DNA of 64,000 bases from Myrica gale (lineage: Eukaryota > Streptophyta > Magnoliopsida > Fagales > Myricaceae). How positions within the stretch are numbered: position 1 is the first letter of the stretch; each line of letters starts with the position of its first letter. The translations under genes and the position numbers were made by a program. This document shows positions 35,209-45,383 of the stretch, piece by piece. Where the stretch lies: NCBI GenBank assembly GCA_963930655.1, contig OZ005610.1, positions 191,001-255,000 of the forward strand. The letters are read 5' to 3'. A model generated the notes under the pieces. The model had not been told where the DNA came from and did not search any database. It saw nothing but the letters and a program-made list of their open reading frames with translations.

Positions 35209-35409
35209 TGTCTATTTTGGTGATTACCTTTTTGTAAAACAAGCTATAGGAGCCATGACCAAAGTTGCTATGGCCTGCCTGTAGACCACAAAGACCCTGG
35301 GGCTCATTCCTTGCACTAGAGCAACTCGTGTATAGAGAGCTAGCCCTGCATAAATGAATTGTAACCCAACCATCGCCATTGCAGGCTTGTAATCATCGAA
35401 GCCACCCAT
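33241..35409 (-). CDS. WAT1-related (nodulin MtN21/EamA) transporter, copy A
   Basis: Seven exons on the minus strand: 35228-35409, 35060-35128, 34846-34962, 34129-34357, 33896-34054, 33610-33758 and 33241-33454. They join in frame with GT-AG borders to give 372 residues, the usual family length. It begins MGGFDDYKPAMAMVG and shows the two EamA repeats with ten membrane segments: GMSPRVFVVYRQAIATLVMAP in the first, QNAYFEGLYLAS between, and QAWCIAQRGPLFTAMFNPL followed by HEELYTGSLVGAFAVIIGLY in the second. The cytosolic tail ends MEEPLLLCRKPSD. WAT1 itself is a tonoplast auxin exporter; substrates of relatives differ, so none is assigned here. An (AG)n run sits in intron 1. It is a tandem duplicate of copy B. 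Confidence 0.93.
35171..35205. repeat. (AG)n microsatellite in WAT1 copy A intron 1
   Basis: About 17 AG units, close to the donor side of intron 1 on the minus strand. Confidence 0.9.
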
Positions 35410-35649
35410 ACTTCTCCCCTCAAAAACTTCAGACTAATGTCAGCGTGCAACAATCAATCATTTATATGGCGCCCCTAATATATACACAGCATTCACGAAA
35501 GCACACAGAGAGGGAGAGAGATAGAGAGAGCCACGTGAGGTTCCTATTTTAGTCATGGGGGAATGCTGGGCGTCCCGCCCCACGTCCCGCCAGCATCCCG
35601 CTGGCTGACGTGGAGGTGGGGCCCAGCATTTCCCTTAGTTCTGAGATAA

Positions 35650-35850
35650 GGGGTATGTTTGAGGGTGAAAATTTTGGGTATTGGGGTTTGAGAAATATTA
35701 TAAAGTAAAGAAATGTTATGAGAGTTGGTGAAAAAGTGAAGAGAGAGAAGATTTTTAATAAATATTATAATAATAAAAAATTATGTGGTGAATTTTTTAG
35801 TAGTAAACCTAAAATTTTGAGCCCAATTAATTGGGGCTCAAACATGCCCC
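35650..35850. mobile_element. Tourist-like MITE between the WAT1 copies
   Basis: Left end GGGGTATGTTTGAG and right end CTCAAACATGCCCC form an inverted repeat. Flanks are TAA on the left and TAG on the right, an imperfect 3-bp duplication. It lies upstream of copy A and downstream of copy B. Confidence 0.75.
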
Positions 35851-35960
35851 TAGGTTTCAGTTCTGGAAAAGTAAAAGCGGGGACAGAAAGGACCGAGAAA
35901 AAATTGATGCAACTATTCCTTATAGACAATGATCCGTCGCAGCGTCTTTACAAAACTATA

Positions 35961-36281
35961 TTAGGTGGTCTTGGACCTTCTCGAGATCAAAAGTTAGTTT
36001 AAGCGATGAGACTTTCCTTTACACTTATAAACTGACTACCAACTCCTTCCACAACCGGTGTGGGACAACTCTAACAATCTCTCCCTCACACATTGAGCTT
36101 TGGGTTGGGAACAAATAACTCGTTTCTCTCATGGACTGTTGGGTCCGAGACTTGTTGTGATACCAGTGTTAGGTGGTATTGGACCTTTTCAACCCCGAAA
36201 GCTAGCTCAAGAGATGAGATTTTCTCTCATACTTATAAACTGACCATCAATCTCTTCCACAACCGACGTGGGACAACACAA
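35961..36281. repeat. Two direct copies of a dispersed repeat
   Basis: A unit of about 115 bp starting TTAGGTGGT and ending CGTGGGACAACA occurs at 35961-36077 and 36169-36281. Shared blocks include CTTATAAACTGAC and CTTCCACAACCG. The intervening text has TTGTGATACCAGTGTTAGG. I cannot assign it to a known element family. Confidence 0.7.
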
Positions 36282-36635
36282 GTTATACAAAGCATATTGA
36301 GTTTGCGGCGTCTGACGTGGTGACTGGTGAGATTAGAATGGTATTGCTGAGGTAACAAAGATTGAGACTGACAAGTCTGAAAATTGGAGCTACTCTCTTG
36401 AGGATATGATATTTTAAGGGTTTTTGTTTTTTTTTATTTATAAATCTTTACCAGGGTTGGTGTTCCTCCGTTCTCTGATTGGATAGGCGACTTCTAGCGG
36501 GTGATCATGAAGGGCTTACGGCCAAGCATTTCAAAATGCAGAAAACATGGATCCCCGTGCAGATTATCTTTTAAGGAGATCTGTGAAATATGATTTGCAC
36601 GTATGATGTATCTAATGTCTGAATGTATACCAACC

Positions 36636-36657
36636 GGGGGGGGGGGGGGGGGGGGGG
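36636..36657 (+). repeat. G22 homopolymer
   Basis: Twenty-two consecutive G downstream of WAT1 copy B. Confidence 0.9.
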
Positions 36658-36900
36658 TTGGATTCGATTAAAACGGGCTCTTTGATGTCGTGCTCTCACA
36701 ATATCCACAACTGTGACCATTGCACATTGTTTCTTAATGCTCTGCATATAAAGTAAACCCAGATGAGATCACAAAACTGCGTTTGCTAAGAGTACATCTC
36801 GCAGACTTGCCCCCTGAGAAAAGGGCATACATAGCGCTGCTTCTTTCATCCTAATCGATACACCGGTACTCGTGAAGGTTATTGTTCTACATGAAAAAAA

Positions 36901-38834
36901 TCATTTTCTCATCGATACAGAGGATTTATCAGGCAAAAGGGGTTCCTCCAAATCAATCGCTTTCCCTGAAGACTCATCTATCGAGATCCTCACTTTCCCC
37001 GCTTCATCAATTTGGAGCTTTGTCTCTTCATTGCTTTCCAGAAGGTCTTTGGATTTACCCCATAGCACAACATACAAACCAATAATGACACCAATGGCAC
37101 CTATCAAGCTGAAAAGGCCATATATATGGGATCTTAGCAGATTGTCCAGATGTAACATATCAAAGTATTGATATACGGCGCGAAAAGATTCTTACGTTTT
37201 TGTTCTTTCGTTACATTTCCATCTTAATTAAAGAAGGGAGTTTCTTGACATATAGGAAGTATGAGTAAAATAATATACCAAGTTTTTCAAAAACTGAGAC
37301 TCTGTTACCTTCCGATGTATAACTCCTCGTGAAAAAATACAGTGGCCAGTGCTGTTACGATAACTGTGCAAAGAGGATTGAACATGGCTGAAAAGAGTGG
37401 GCCTTTCTTGGATATGCACCATGCTTGAACAAAGAAGGAAAGCCCAGATCCAACAAGCCCCTGCTCATATAGTATTCCAGTTTCAAGTGTCACGATCAGT
37501 TCATTGTTTAATTAGAATGTCATCTTTAGATTAGCCAATAGCCATCCATATGAACAATTTGGATTAAAAACCAACTACGTACTGAAAATAAACAGCAGAA
37601 AAGTTCAAGACTTGAATGTATAGTCCAAGCTTTTGGCTCCCGCTCTGTCAAAAGTGCAAGTATCGCCGACTGTAATGTGGCCAAGAAACACATCCAAGCT
37701 GACAAAGATAGGAGGTCAGGACAGCTTGCTGAAGCTGGAACCTGTTAATAATAGCATATATCTTTAGTGATCCGATAGGCGATAGCTATCTCAATATTAA
37801 ACAGAACTTTACAGCAAGATACCTGCAAAATCAGCCATAATGACCAGCAACAACTGCTTCCAAAGAGAAATAGACAACCCAGAAACCAATTCTCACCTCC
37901 CGAACCTAAGACAGAATTTGCCGGCTGCAATTCAGCATTGAGTAGCTTTGGACCCCTAAGCAATGCCATGGACACTGCTCCAGCGACACACAAGACTGTC
38001 CCTACTAGCTTTGAAATACTTCTCAAGCTTCCAAAATTTACCGTCTCCAATCTCATCAAATAGAAGAGGACAACAATTTTAAAAACTTTTGGAAACAAAT
38101 AGTACGTCATAGCTTCTAGAGCCAGAGGACTACTTATATGATTGCAGTGATAGTTCTAGAGGCAAAATGGACTTCCATCCCTCAAGTGATCGTCCTTAAT
38201 GGAAGAGATGATCAATTGGCATATTTCTGATCATCCTTATTTTTTGCTCGTATGAATGAACACAACCGAGTTTATACACTTACCCACAAAGAGATGCCAT
38301 TACAAAGGTGACTGCGGGGACAAGATTGCCCATGGCGCTTGCCATCGATGAGGATGCCAAGTATAGACCCTCAAAATAGATGTTCTGATTGATTGTTACA
38401 CTGTAGAAGATTCAAAGGAAAAATTGAAAATCTTAGGAGGTCTCAGCGTTCGACGATAATTGTATAACCAGATGAAACGAAGTACTCCTACAGAAAATTA
38501 CCCGATAAGAGCGGCCAGGAATATCAGAAAGAAGCTCCTCAAGCCCAAAGAACAGCTACTGGATTTTCTCCTGCCAACAAAAGGTCAAGTCATACGTTTG
38601 CGTCTGCGTGTCGTGTGAGTGTGTGAGAGAGAGTTTAGACATAACTTAAAAGCACCTTGTGAAATACGCCGTTGGTGCTATAAACAAAGTCGCTACTGCT
38701 TGCCTATAAACTACAAATACCCTGGGACTCATTCCTTGTAGCAGGGCAGCTCTAGTGGTAAGAGCAACACATGCATAAGAAAATTGCAGCCCCAACATAG
38801 CAATTGCAGGCTTGTAATCATCCAAACCACCCAT
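36901..38834 (-). CDS. WAT1-related (nodulin MtN21/EamA) transporter, copy B
   Basis: Seven exons on the minus strand: 38656-38834, 38502-38570, 38284-38400, 37823-38051, 37583-37741, 37309-37460 and 36901-37108. They give 370 residues with intact frame and GT-AG borders. Exons 2 to 5 have exactly the lengths found in copy A (69, 117, 229 and 159). It begins MGGLDDYKPAIAMLG, keeps GMSPRVFVVYRQAVATLF and QNIYFEGLYLASS, and ends with an acidic dileucine tail (DLEEPLLPDKSSVSMRK). Ten membrane segments and two EamA repeats are expected. It differs from A mainly in exon 5 and the tail, so the duplication is not recent. Like A, it is a plausible vacuolar or plasma-membrane exporter with unknown substrate. 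Confidence 0.93.
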
Positions 38835-39880
38835 AGCTATGACGTCAGGAAAAGTTTGATTGGAATACAGTCCCTCGGAATAGATATATATATCTCGTGA
38901 CACACCAATGTTTAATCAACTTGCACCGAGAGAGATCAGAGAGAGAGAGAGACCGTCCTAGGAAAAACAAAAGAAAGTCGAAGTTGCTAGGAGGCAGGAA
39001 TCTTTAGACGGATCGAGATAAGCCTAAGGCGAGGATGCCAAAGTTTGATAGTAGACTGTGAGGGGTAAGCATTGGGTCTAATAAATGGACCGCCCAAATG
39101 GAAGCCACATGTAAACGACTGATGCTGTTCCGATTTGAATGTTTGTTATTAATTTGAGGCTAATATTGGCATGGAACAAGTTTTTGTGGGCTTTCTGGAG
39201 CCGAGCCGATAGACATGCAAAACCCCAATTATACTTAATTGCTACCCACTGGGGATCACGTAATTGCTACAGAGAGATGCTAGATGTTAGCTAAGGAGAT
39301 TAAGGGCAAATCTGAAATGTGTTGTCTTGACAACCTATTGAGTTGGCATAAATGAGTCATTTGTTTTGGAGCTTTTATCATGAAGATGGGGTGATCTTAA
39401 TGTGCGTTTGTCGTCTTCCATGTTAGGCTCCGAATACTTTGGTCTTACAGGTAGAAATCCAATTGTCGTACCCGAAAAGCAAATTGCTTTTCCATGTGCC
39501 GGGCGTTCACAAAATCGCAGAATGGTACAATGACAACCAAACCATTTGGACCCTTTTATCGACTTCACTTAAAATATATACGGTTGTTATAGGAGAACAT
39601 GCTATCCTCCACTTTGAATTGAGAAATACAAAAATATGCTGGCACCGCAGCCTGTGCCTCGTGCTGTGATCCTCACAATATTCCTCGTGCCTATACTAAA
39701 GCTTGATTTACAGAAAGCACTCCACACAGACCAGACCATAGAGAAAATTTTATGACCCTATCGCTACTGGTTTCAATCATCCAAGATAATGAATGAGTAT
39801 TTATAATTTCATAATGGGTAACTTCTTTTAATCTCTCTCAAATAATGGAACCTGCTCTTTCGTTTCATTTGTATTGTACC
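38835..39880. other. Spacer upstream of WAT1 copy B
   Basis: A short GA-rich stretch at 38930-38953 lies in the presumed WAT1 B leader. Nothing else is recognised. Confidence 0.5.
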
Positions 39881-40990
39881 CACAATTTTCGAAGTGGGGT
39901 TATTATGCTAAGCACTATTGTGCTGAATATGCTGAATGAAGGATGAGAATAAAAGTTTCAAAATTCAAGAGCTCAGATTGCACCACATCAATTAAAATGT
40001 TTTATGTTAACGCATTTTTGTATTGGCGAAATTCCTTGTCAAAATGTCTTGACCGAGTTGTAATTTTTGTCCCCACATTTGTTCAAGAGTTAGAGTTGAT
40101 GGTCTGTCCAAAGTCTTCATCACGTTCAACCAGCGTTCAACATGCGCTCGAGTGGCCTTGACAAAATTCATACAGAGTCATCACGTTCAACCAGTGTTAG
40201 ACGAGCGCTCGAGCGACCATTGAAAAATTGAAGACAGAGTCACAGCGTTAGACCAACGTTAGACAAGCGCTCGAGCGCTCAGTGCAAATTTCAGACAGAC
40301 AACACAGCGTTTGACCAATGCTCGAGTGACTTCCGGCGAATTTCAAAAATCTTTGAATTCTTGAAATTTCCTTTTGAAATGTTAGGAAACCCTACTAGGT
40401 TTCGTGGGAGGTCATCCTAAAGGTGATCGAGGCTTCCATTGAGCAGATCGGTGCCTCCTTCCTTGAGAGAAAACCCCCAGAAGATTTGTGCTTCAAGATT
40501 GTCAAGTTTTCTCTCGTCTTCGATCAAATATCTTTGTAACCTTCATGGTGTTGAAGGCGTGCTGAAGAACAAGAGTGTTCGGTGAAGAATCCATAAGAAG
40601 ATCCTCAAAGGTTTGAGGGGAATGCCGCACGGAGCGGGTCTAAGCAGGGAGGCTTAGATTATTACATCAGGGTTGTCAGAGTCAAGCAACAGGGGTTGCC
40701 CGTGTCTGAATCATTGTTTGTAAGGTTTTCTTCTTAGTGGATTCTAGGTGACTGCTAGCCCGGAGTGATTTTTCCTTTGAATGATACTTCAAAGGTTTTC
40801 CACTTTGTCACTAAATTCTTATCTTTGTGTGATTGAAGTTTATTTATTTTTCCGCTGCCTATTTGTTGACTGAGTTGATTATTATACATATCTAGGCTGA
40901 ACAATTTTAGAACATGTTTTAAAATTGTTATTGATTTGTTAATTAGAGATCAAACACATATTTTCCACCTCTAAGTGTTGTTAGGGTCTA
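39880..40990 (+). mobile_element. Copia-type LTR (probably a solo or isolated LTR)
   Basis: 40380-40920 reads like the R/U5 part of a plant Copia LTR: a TTTCTCTCGTCTTCGATC stretch, GGCGTGCTGAAGAACAAG, the GGAGCGGGTCTAAGCAGGGA segment, then TTTGTGTGATTGAAGTTTAT and TTTTTCCGCTGCC. The U3 side holds a tandem repeat (40120-40330). No gag, integrase or reverse transcriptase frames follow, and no second LTR is present in the window. Borders are approximate; I could not identify a terminal TG...CA pair or target duplication. Confidence 0.65.
40120..40330 (+). repeat. About 3.5 copies of a 61-bp tandem repeat with GCGCTCGAG core
   Basis: GCGCTCGAG occurs at 40144, 40205 and 40267, with ATGCTCGAG at 40318, each preceded by a CGTTcAACCA/CGTTAGACCA-type block. 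Spacing is 61, 62 and about 52 bases. It sits in the probable U3 of the Copia LTR. Confidence 0.85.
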
Positions 40991-42391
40991 AATTAAAATT
41001 TTCAATTTAAATGGTGTTTAACCACAGCCGTCGGATATCCAATTTTTAATCTCAGCTATAGTTCAACAATGCTTATCACATTAACCGAACTCCAATTTTC
41101 GAGTGTGAGGCTTGTGATCCCAAAATTTCAATTATAAAAGCCCGAATGTAAACTGAAATCAGCCTCCGTCATTTCCAGCCTTTTGGGTTCTTCGATAAAA
41201 AGACTATGGGCTAGAGGGAAGCCTTCATGCGTAACTAACGGCTACAAGGCGACAGGCGTTTTCAGCAGCTTTGTGTTAGCTATGGTACTGGACCAACATT
41301 CTCACATATACTATCGAGGAAAGAAGGGCCCCAGTATGGTACTAGACCAAACCCACACGTTTCAGGTATCTCCGCAGCCCAATCAGCCGCATATATTGAT
41401 CCATACTTTAATACTGTGCGTTGTGGGTTTAAGAGCTTTGGGGCACTTCTTCTCAAAACACATCAAGCAGAGAGCGAGCACAGAGTTCGCTTACGCATAA
41501 TTAAATCTAAACCGTCCATTTCGAAAAACGATATCAAATTGAAACAAATTATATGATTAATCCCTTGGAGGACGGCAGAAATGTAGGTAAGCATGCTGCG
41601 TGAGGTTTCATTCTCCATGAGATTTCCTGAATTCTATAGAATTATCAGAATAATTCTAAAAGTTTAAGCATCAATATATACAACAGAGTTGAAATAGTGG
41701 CCACCCAAATGCAACCACAACCTTAGAAACACAATCTTGATTAATTATCATTAATATATAATGTCAATCCCATCCACCTCATGGACAAATAAAATTACAT
41801 TCTTGCGATTCTAGCCATTCGATCAGCTACTCATTTGCGAGAATTTCAAGGGATTAACGACCGAATAACCGCCATTAACGCCAGGATCCATGGAAAATCG
41901 AAGATTTCCCGGGTCCAGAGTCTACCGACAAGGTTATTTTCTATCAGAGTCCAGACAATATTACATAATAACTGAGCGATAGGCGATTGATTTATCCAAG
42001 CCATATATTCAAAATAGTCAAGGGAACAACGGTCGATTGCATCACTTGGGTCGGCATCTTTTGGGCTTGTACTGCGTCGGCTGTTCAAGGCGGGTTATTC
42101 TTTTATTCTCTATCATTTTATTATATAGACTCTACGACAGAATGTGCACATGATATACCATAAAGGAAGTAGTTTTTTTTTTAAGGAGAATTTTATAGCA
42201 AGTCTTTCAGAGCAATATTGTTGGGAAGTGATCTGATTTACTGGCATACGGGTTATAGCTAGGATCGCACATGCTTTTCCTCTATAAATACTGGCCGGCA
42301 TAGTACTGTCCTCAACAGTCACAATCCAATCCAAGTAACAGCAATTTAGTCTTCCACACATAGCAGATCCTACCGAGTAGGGACGTTGTCC
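40991..42391. other. Spacer upstream of the expansin pseudogene
   Basis: No supported gene. The frame at 41183-41500 (105 codons) has no recognised domain. Confidence 0.5.
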
Positions 42392-42601
42392 ATGACCATG
42401 GCCACACTAATTCACATCTCCTTTCAGAAATTATCCGTTTTATATATATGTGCTACCTTTCTTTTTCTTCTTCCAGTTGTGTTTCTGCTTCAATCCAAAA
42501 CACCTAAACTTATCAATGGTTGGAATCCGTTGGTCCTCTGCCGGAGCGACCTGGTATGGCAGCCCTGATGGTGCTGGAAGTGATGGTAATTATAGCTAGC
42601 T

Positions 42602-42644
<43 letters not shown>

Positions 42645-43732
42645 GTCTACGTTTTGTATCGTTTGCTAACAAAGTAGATTAATTCATGCATGCAGAGGAG
42701 CTTGTGGGTACGGTAATGCGGTATCACAAACTCCTTTCTCTTCCTTGGTTACCGGAATAGGCCCATCTCTTTACAAATCAGGCAAAGAATGCGGAGCCTG
42801 TTACCAGGTATAATATATATATATAGACCGAATTCTAAGGTCATGGAGAGATTCTTTAAGCTGAACACAGCAAATTAAGACATCGAGAAACGTATAAACA
42901 TAAAATTTGGATATATATATTATTAAACATTGTATCACACCATAACCTTGACTTGATTCGTATAATTTCCAAGAAAAGGCGCGCTGATATGTTTCTTTAG
43001 TTACATTTTTCTTTTTCGTTGACTAATTCAATTCTTCTATGAATTGTGCCATAATAAGTCATTATATATATATCATTAATTCTGAGATAGAGTAATACAA
43101 AGATTGTCCATCGATCACCGGGTAAAATGTAGGAAGCGTCCATCTTGTTCCGGCAAACCAGTAAGGGTGGTCATAACAGACTTTTGCCCAGGAGGTCCTT
43201 GTGTTTCTGAATCCGCACATTTTGATCTCAGCGGGACTGCATTTGGCGCCATGGCATTTCCTGCCCAAGAAGACGAACTTCGCGGTGCAGAAGTCTTGAA
43301 AATTCGTTATGCACGGTAGACTTCACGCGTAGAATATCTTGTCGATTTGTTTCAGTACCACCTTCACAATTGTAAAACCCCTGTTACATTTAATTCTGTT
43401 ATATATAATATAGCTGAACAGCTTCTTTCTCGATCGTGTTTTGCATGCAGCGTGGCATGCGATTATTCAGGAAAAAAACGTAGTATTCCAATCGTGGAGA
43501 TCTTGCTGGTGTGGATGTAAAGGAGAGCTCAACAACAGGGTCGGATGAATGGCGTGCCATGCAACAATCGTGGGGAGCAGTGTGGAAGCTGGATGCTGGG
43601 TTAGAGCTACAACCTTCGCTTTCCATCCGCTTGACCTCCCAATACTCGGGCCAGGAACTAGTGGCACAAGATGTCATCCCAGATGGGTGGAAGCCTGTAG
43701 CTACCTATAGATCCGTGGTTAATTACCTTTGA
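42392..43732 (+). pseudogene. Beta-expansin pseudogene
   Basis: The parts of an EXPB gene are in order: signal sequence from ATG 42392 (MTMATLIH, hydrophobic to about residue 30); SSAGATWYGSPDGAGSDG; GACGYGNAVSQTPFSSLVTG to KECGACYQ (42698-42808); [20 protein letters not shown] with the HFD motif (HFDLSG) to 43317; and the C-terminal pollen-allergen-type domain ending YRSVVNYL. It is broken in several ways. A one-base shift separates the signal part from SSAGATWYG, exon 3 has GG where its acceptor AG should be (CACCGG|GTAAAATG), and near 43475 about 25 residues between RVACDYSGK and DLAGVDVKE are missing with a frame change. Intact beta-expansins loosen cell walls. A (GA)n run lies in intron 1. 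Confidence 0.88.
42605..42634. repeat. (GA)n microsatellite
   Basis: About 14 GA units in intron 1 of the expansin pseudogene. Confidence 0.9.
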
Positions 43733-43864
43733 CAGCCCAACTTCTTTCTATACACGACTTCATTAAAAGCATCTATTTAGCGAGGGCGAGTGGGGTAAAG
43801 CATAGCAAAAGGAAGATACATAGCAAAAGTGGGGTAAAGGAGTTGGGCTTACAATCAGTGCCAG

Positions 43865-44700
43865 GATCTATTTAGAAGAGGGGCGAACATGGCGAAATAA
43901 CGAAATTTTTTTTTCCTATCTATTATAAAAAGTGTCATAAAATTAAAATATCAAAAATTAAGGATTTAAAAACATGAAAATTTTAAAATACATGTACGTA
44001 CTATTTGCTGAGATTGAATGTGCCAATTGGATCATAATAATTTGCATCTTTTATATATATATATAAGAAAATGATAGTTTGAGCAGTAGGAACTTTACGG
44101 AAATTCAAGGGCATGAAAAACCTAAAAAAAACCAGCTAAATAATTAATTCGGGATCCAAAAATATGAGTGAGTTTTCTATTTATTCTTGAAAAAAATTAA
44201 AAAAGTATAAATTTCCAGTTAGAAACCTCTATAACCCTAAGATATTATCCATGGTAATTTATTAGTTTCTTCTTCTGAGCATTTATTATAGTACGCTGCG
44301 TGGCTTTCTTATCACAAACTTGTCCGTTATCGAAACAAAATAAAACAAAGTGAAGACAATCAATCAATTGGATCACAACCGAAATATAAATAAAACTATA
44401 CTACCAAACCGAAACATTAAACATTTTGATTCAAAAATGTTAAATGTAGATATTCACATTGGATGACAACTAAAAAATCTAAATTTCAATCTAATTAATT
44501 CAAATCCAAATTACAATGTAATTACATTATATTTAATTGACATTACAATCAAATTAATTAAAAATTATACTATCAATGGAGGTCGGGCTCCCACAGGCCC
44601 ATGCCAGCTTATGAATACAAAATAAAATAAATAAAAACAACTAAATAAAAAAAAATTGGGATGCAATGCACCCCCTGCATCCGCCTATGCTTACCATACG
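43865..44700 (-). mobile_element. hAT-type transposon remnant (non-coding ends)
   Basis: 43870-44070 resembles the 3' non-coding end at 24655-24840 (AATATCAAAAATTAAGGA, TACTATTTGCTGAGA, CCAATTGGATC). At the other side, the minus strand of 44650-44700 reads GGCGGATGCAGGGGGTGC, similar to the head of the fragment at 1310. No transposase sequence lies between, only AT-rich DNA. I interpret it as an internally deleted copy of the same family. Confidence 0.55.
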
Positions 44701-45383
44701 ACTAAAAGACATCTGTGTGAGTGAGTGTGTCTGTATGCGAGCTTCGTTTCTTTGAGAAAAAGTTGTGCGGTGCTCGTGACCATGTTAGAAAAACTATAAA
44801 TATCGGATAAGTGAAGTATAACATATAGTCAACTCAGCTCTTCTTTGTTTGAATTTAAGCTGTTACATATCTGTAAGATCGAATGTTAATGTTCGGGTCT
44901 GATCCAAACATATCAGAAGTAGCATTATGTTTTCATGAAAATGGAATATTGTCTTTTCCAGCAATGAATTAATGCAGGATATTAGTAATGGGAAAAATAT
45001 CTTACTCAAATTGCAAAATTAATTCAGTAAGGTGTTTCGCACTTGAAGGACATTTTTATGGTACAAAGAGTTGAAAACATCCTACATTTGACTCTCTAAC
45101 AAATACAAGTGCCGACAAGAAGCGACGCCGTTTTCCACCTTCCCCCTCCGGATATATACTCCGATATAAGCGGAAAACAGGAAATGAGATTTTTACGATT
45201 AAGATTGCAGTCCCACCGGCTATCACCATCCCAAGTGTTCCCACTTCCACACCCGCGTTTTTATCCTTGTCAAAATCCAAAGCCCATTCCACTCACTTGC
45301 AATTACCCGATACAATAACAATCTGCACGTTCACGAGGAGGAATCCCACAACTGAGGCACTTGCTACAGAGGCAGCACCGGCA
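44700..45383. other. Spacer and promoter side of the quinone oxidoreductase gene
   Basis: No gene. The frame just upstream of the ATG at 45384 stays open for some codons without another ATG, so a short leader is assumed. Confidence 0.45.

Noticed and set aside
40120-40330. CRISPR-like spaced repeat
   Set aside because: Eukaryotic context, whole 61-bp units repeat with drift and there are no unique spacers; it is a tandem repeat in an LTR.
41183-41500. 105-codon frame between the Copia LTR and the expansin pseudogene
   Set aside because: No domain, internal near-repeat of a short string, no promoter or splice context.
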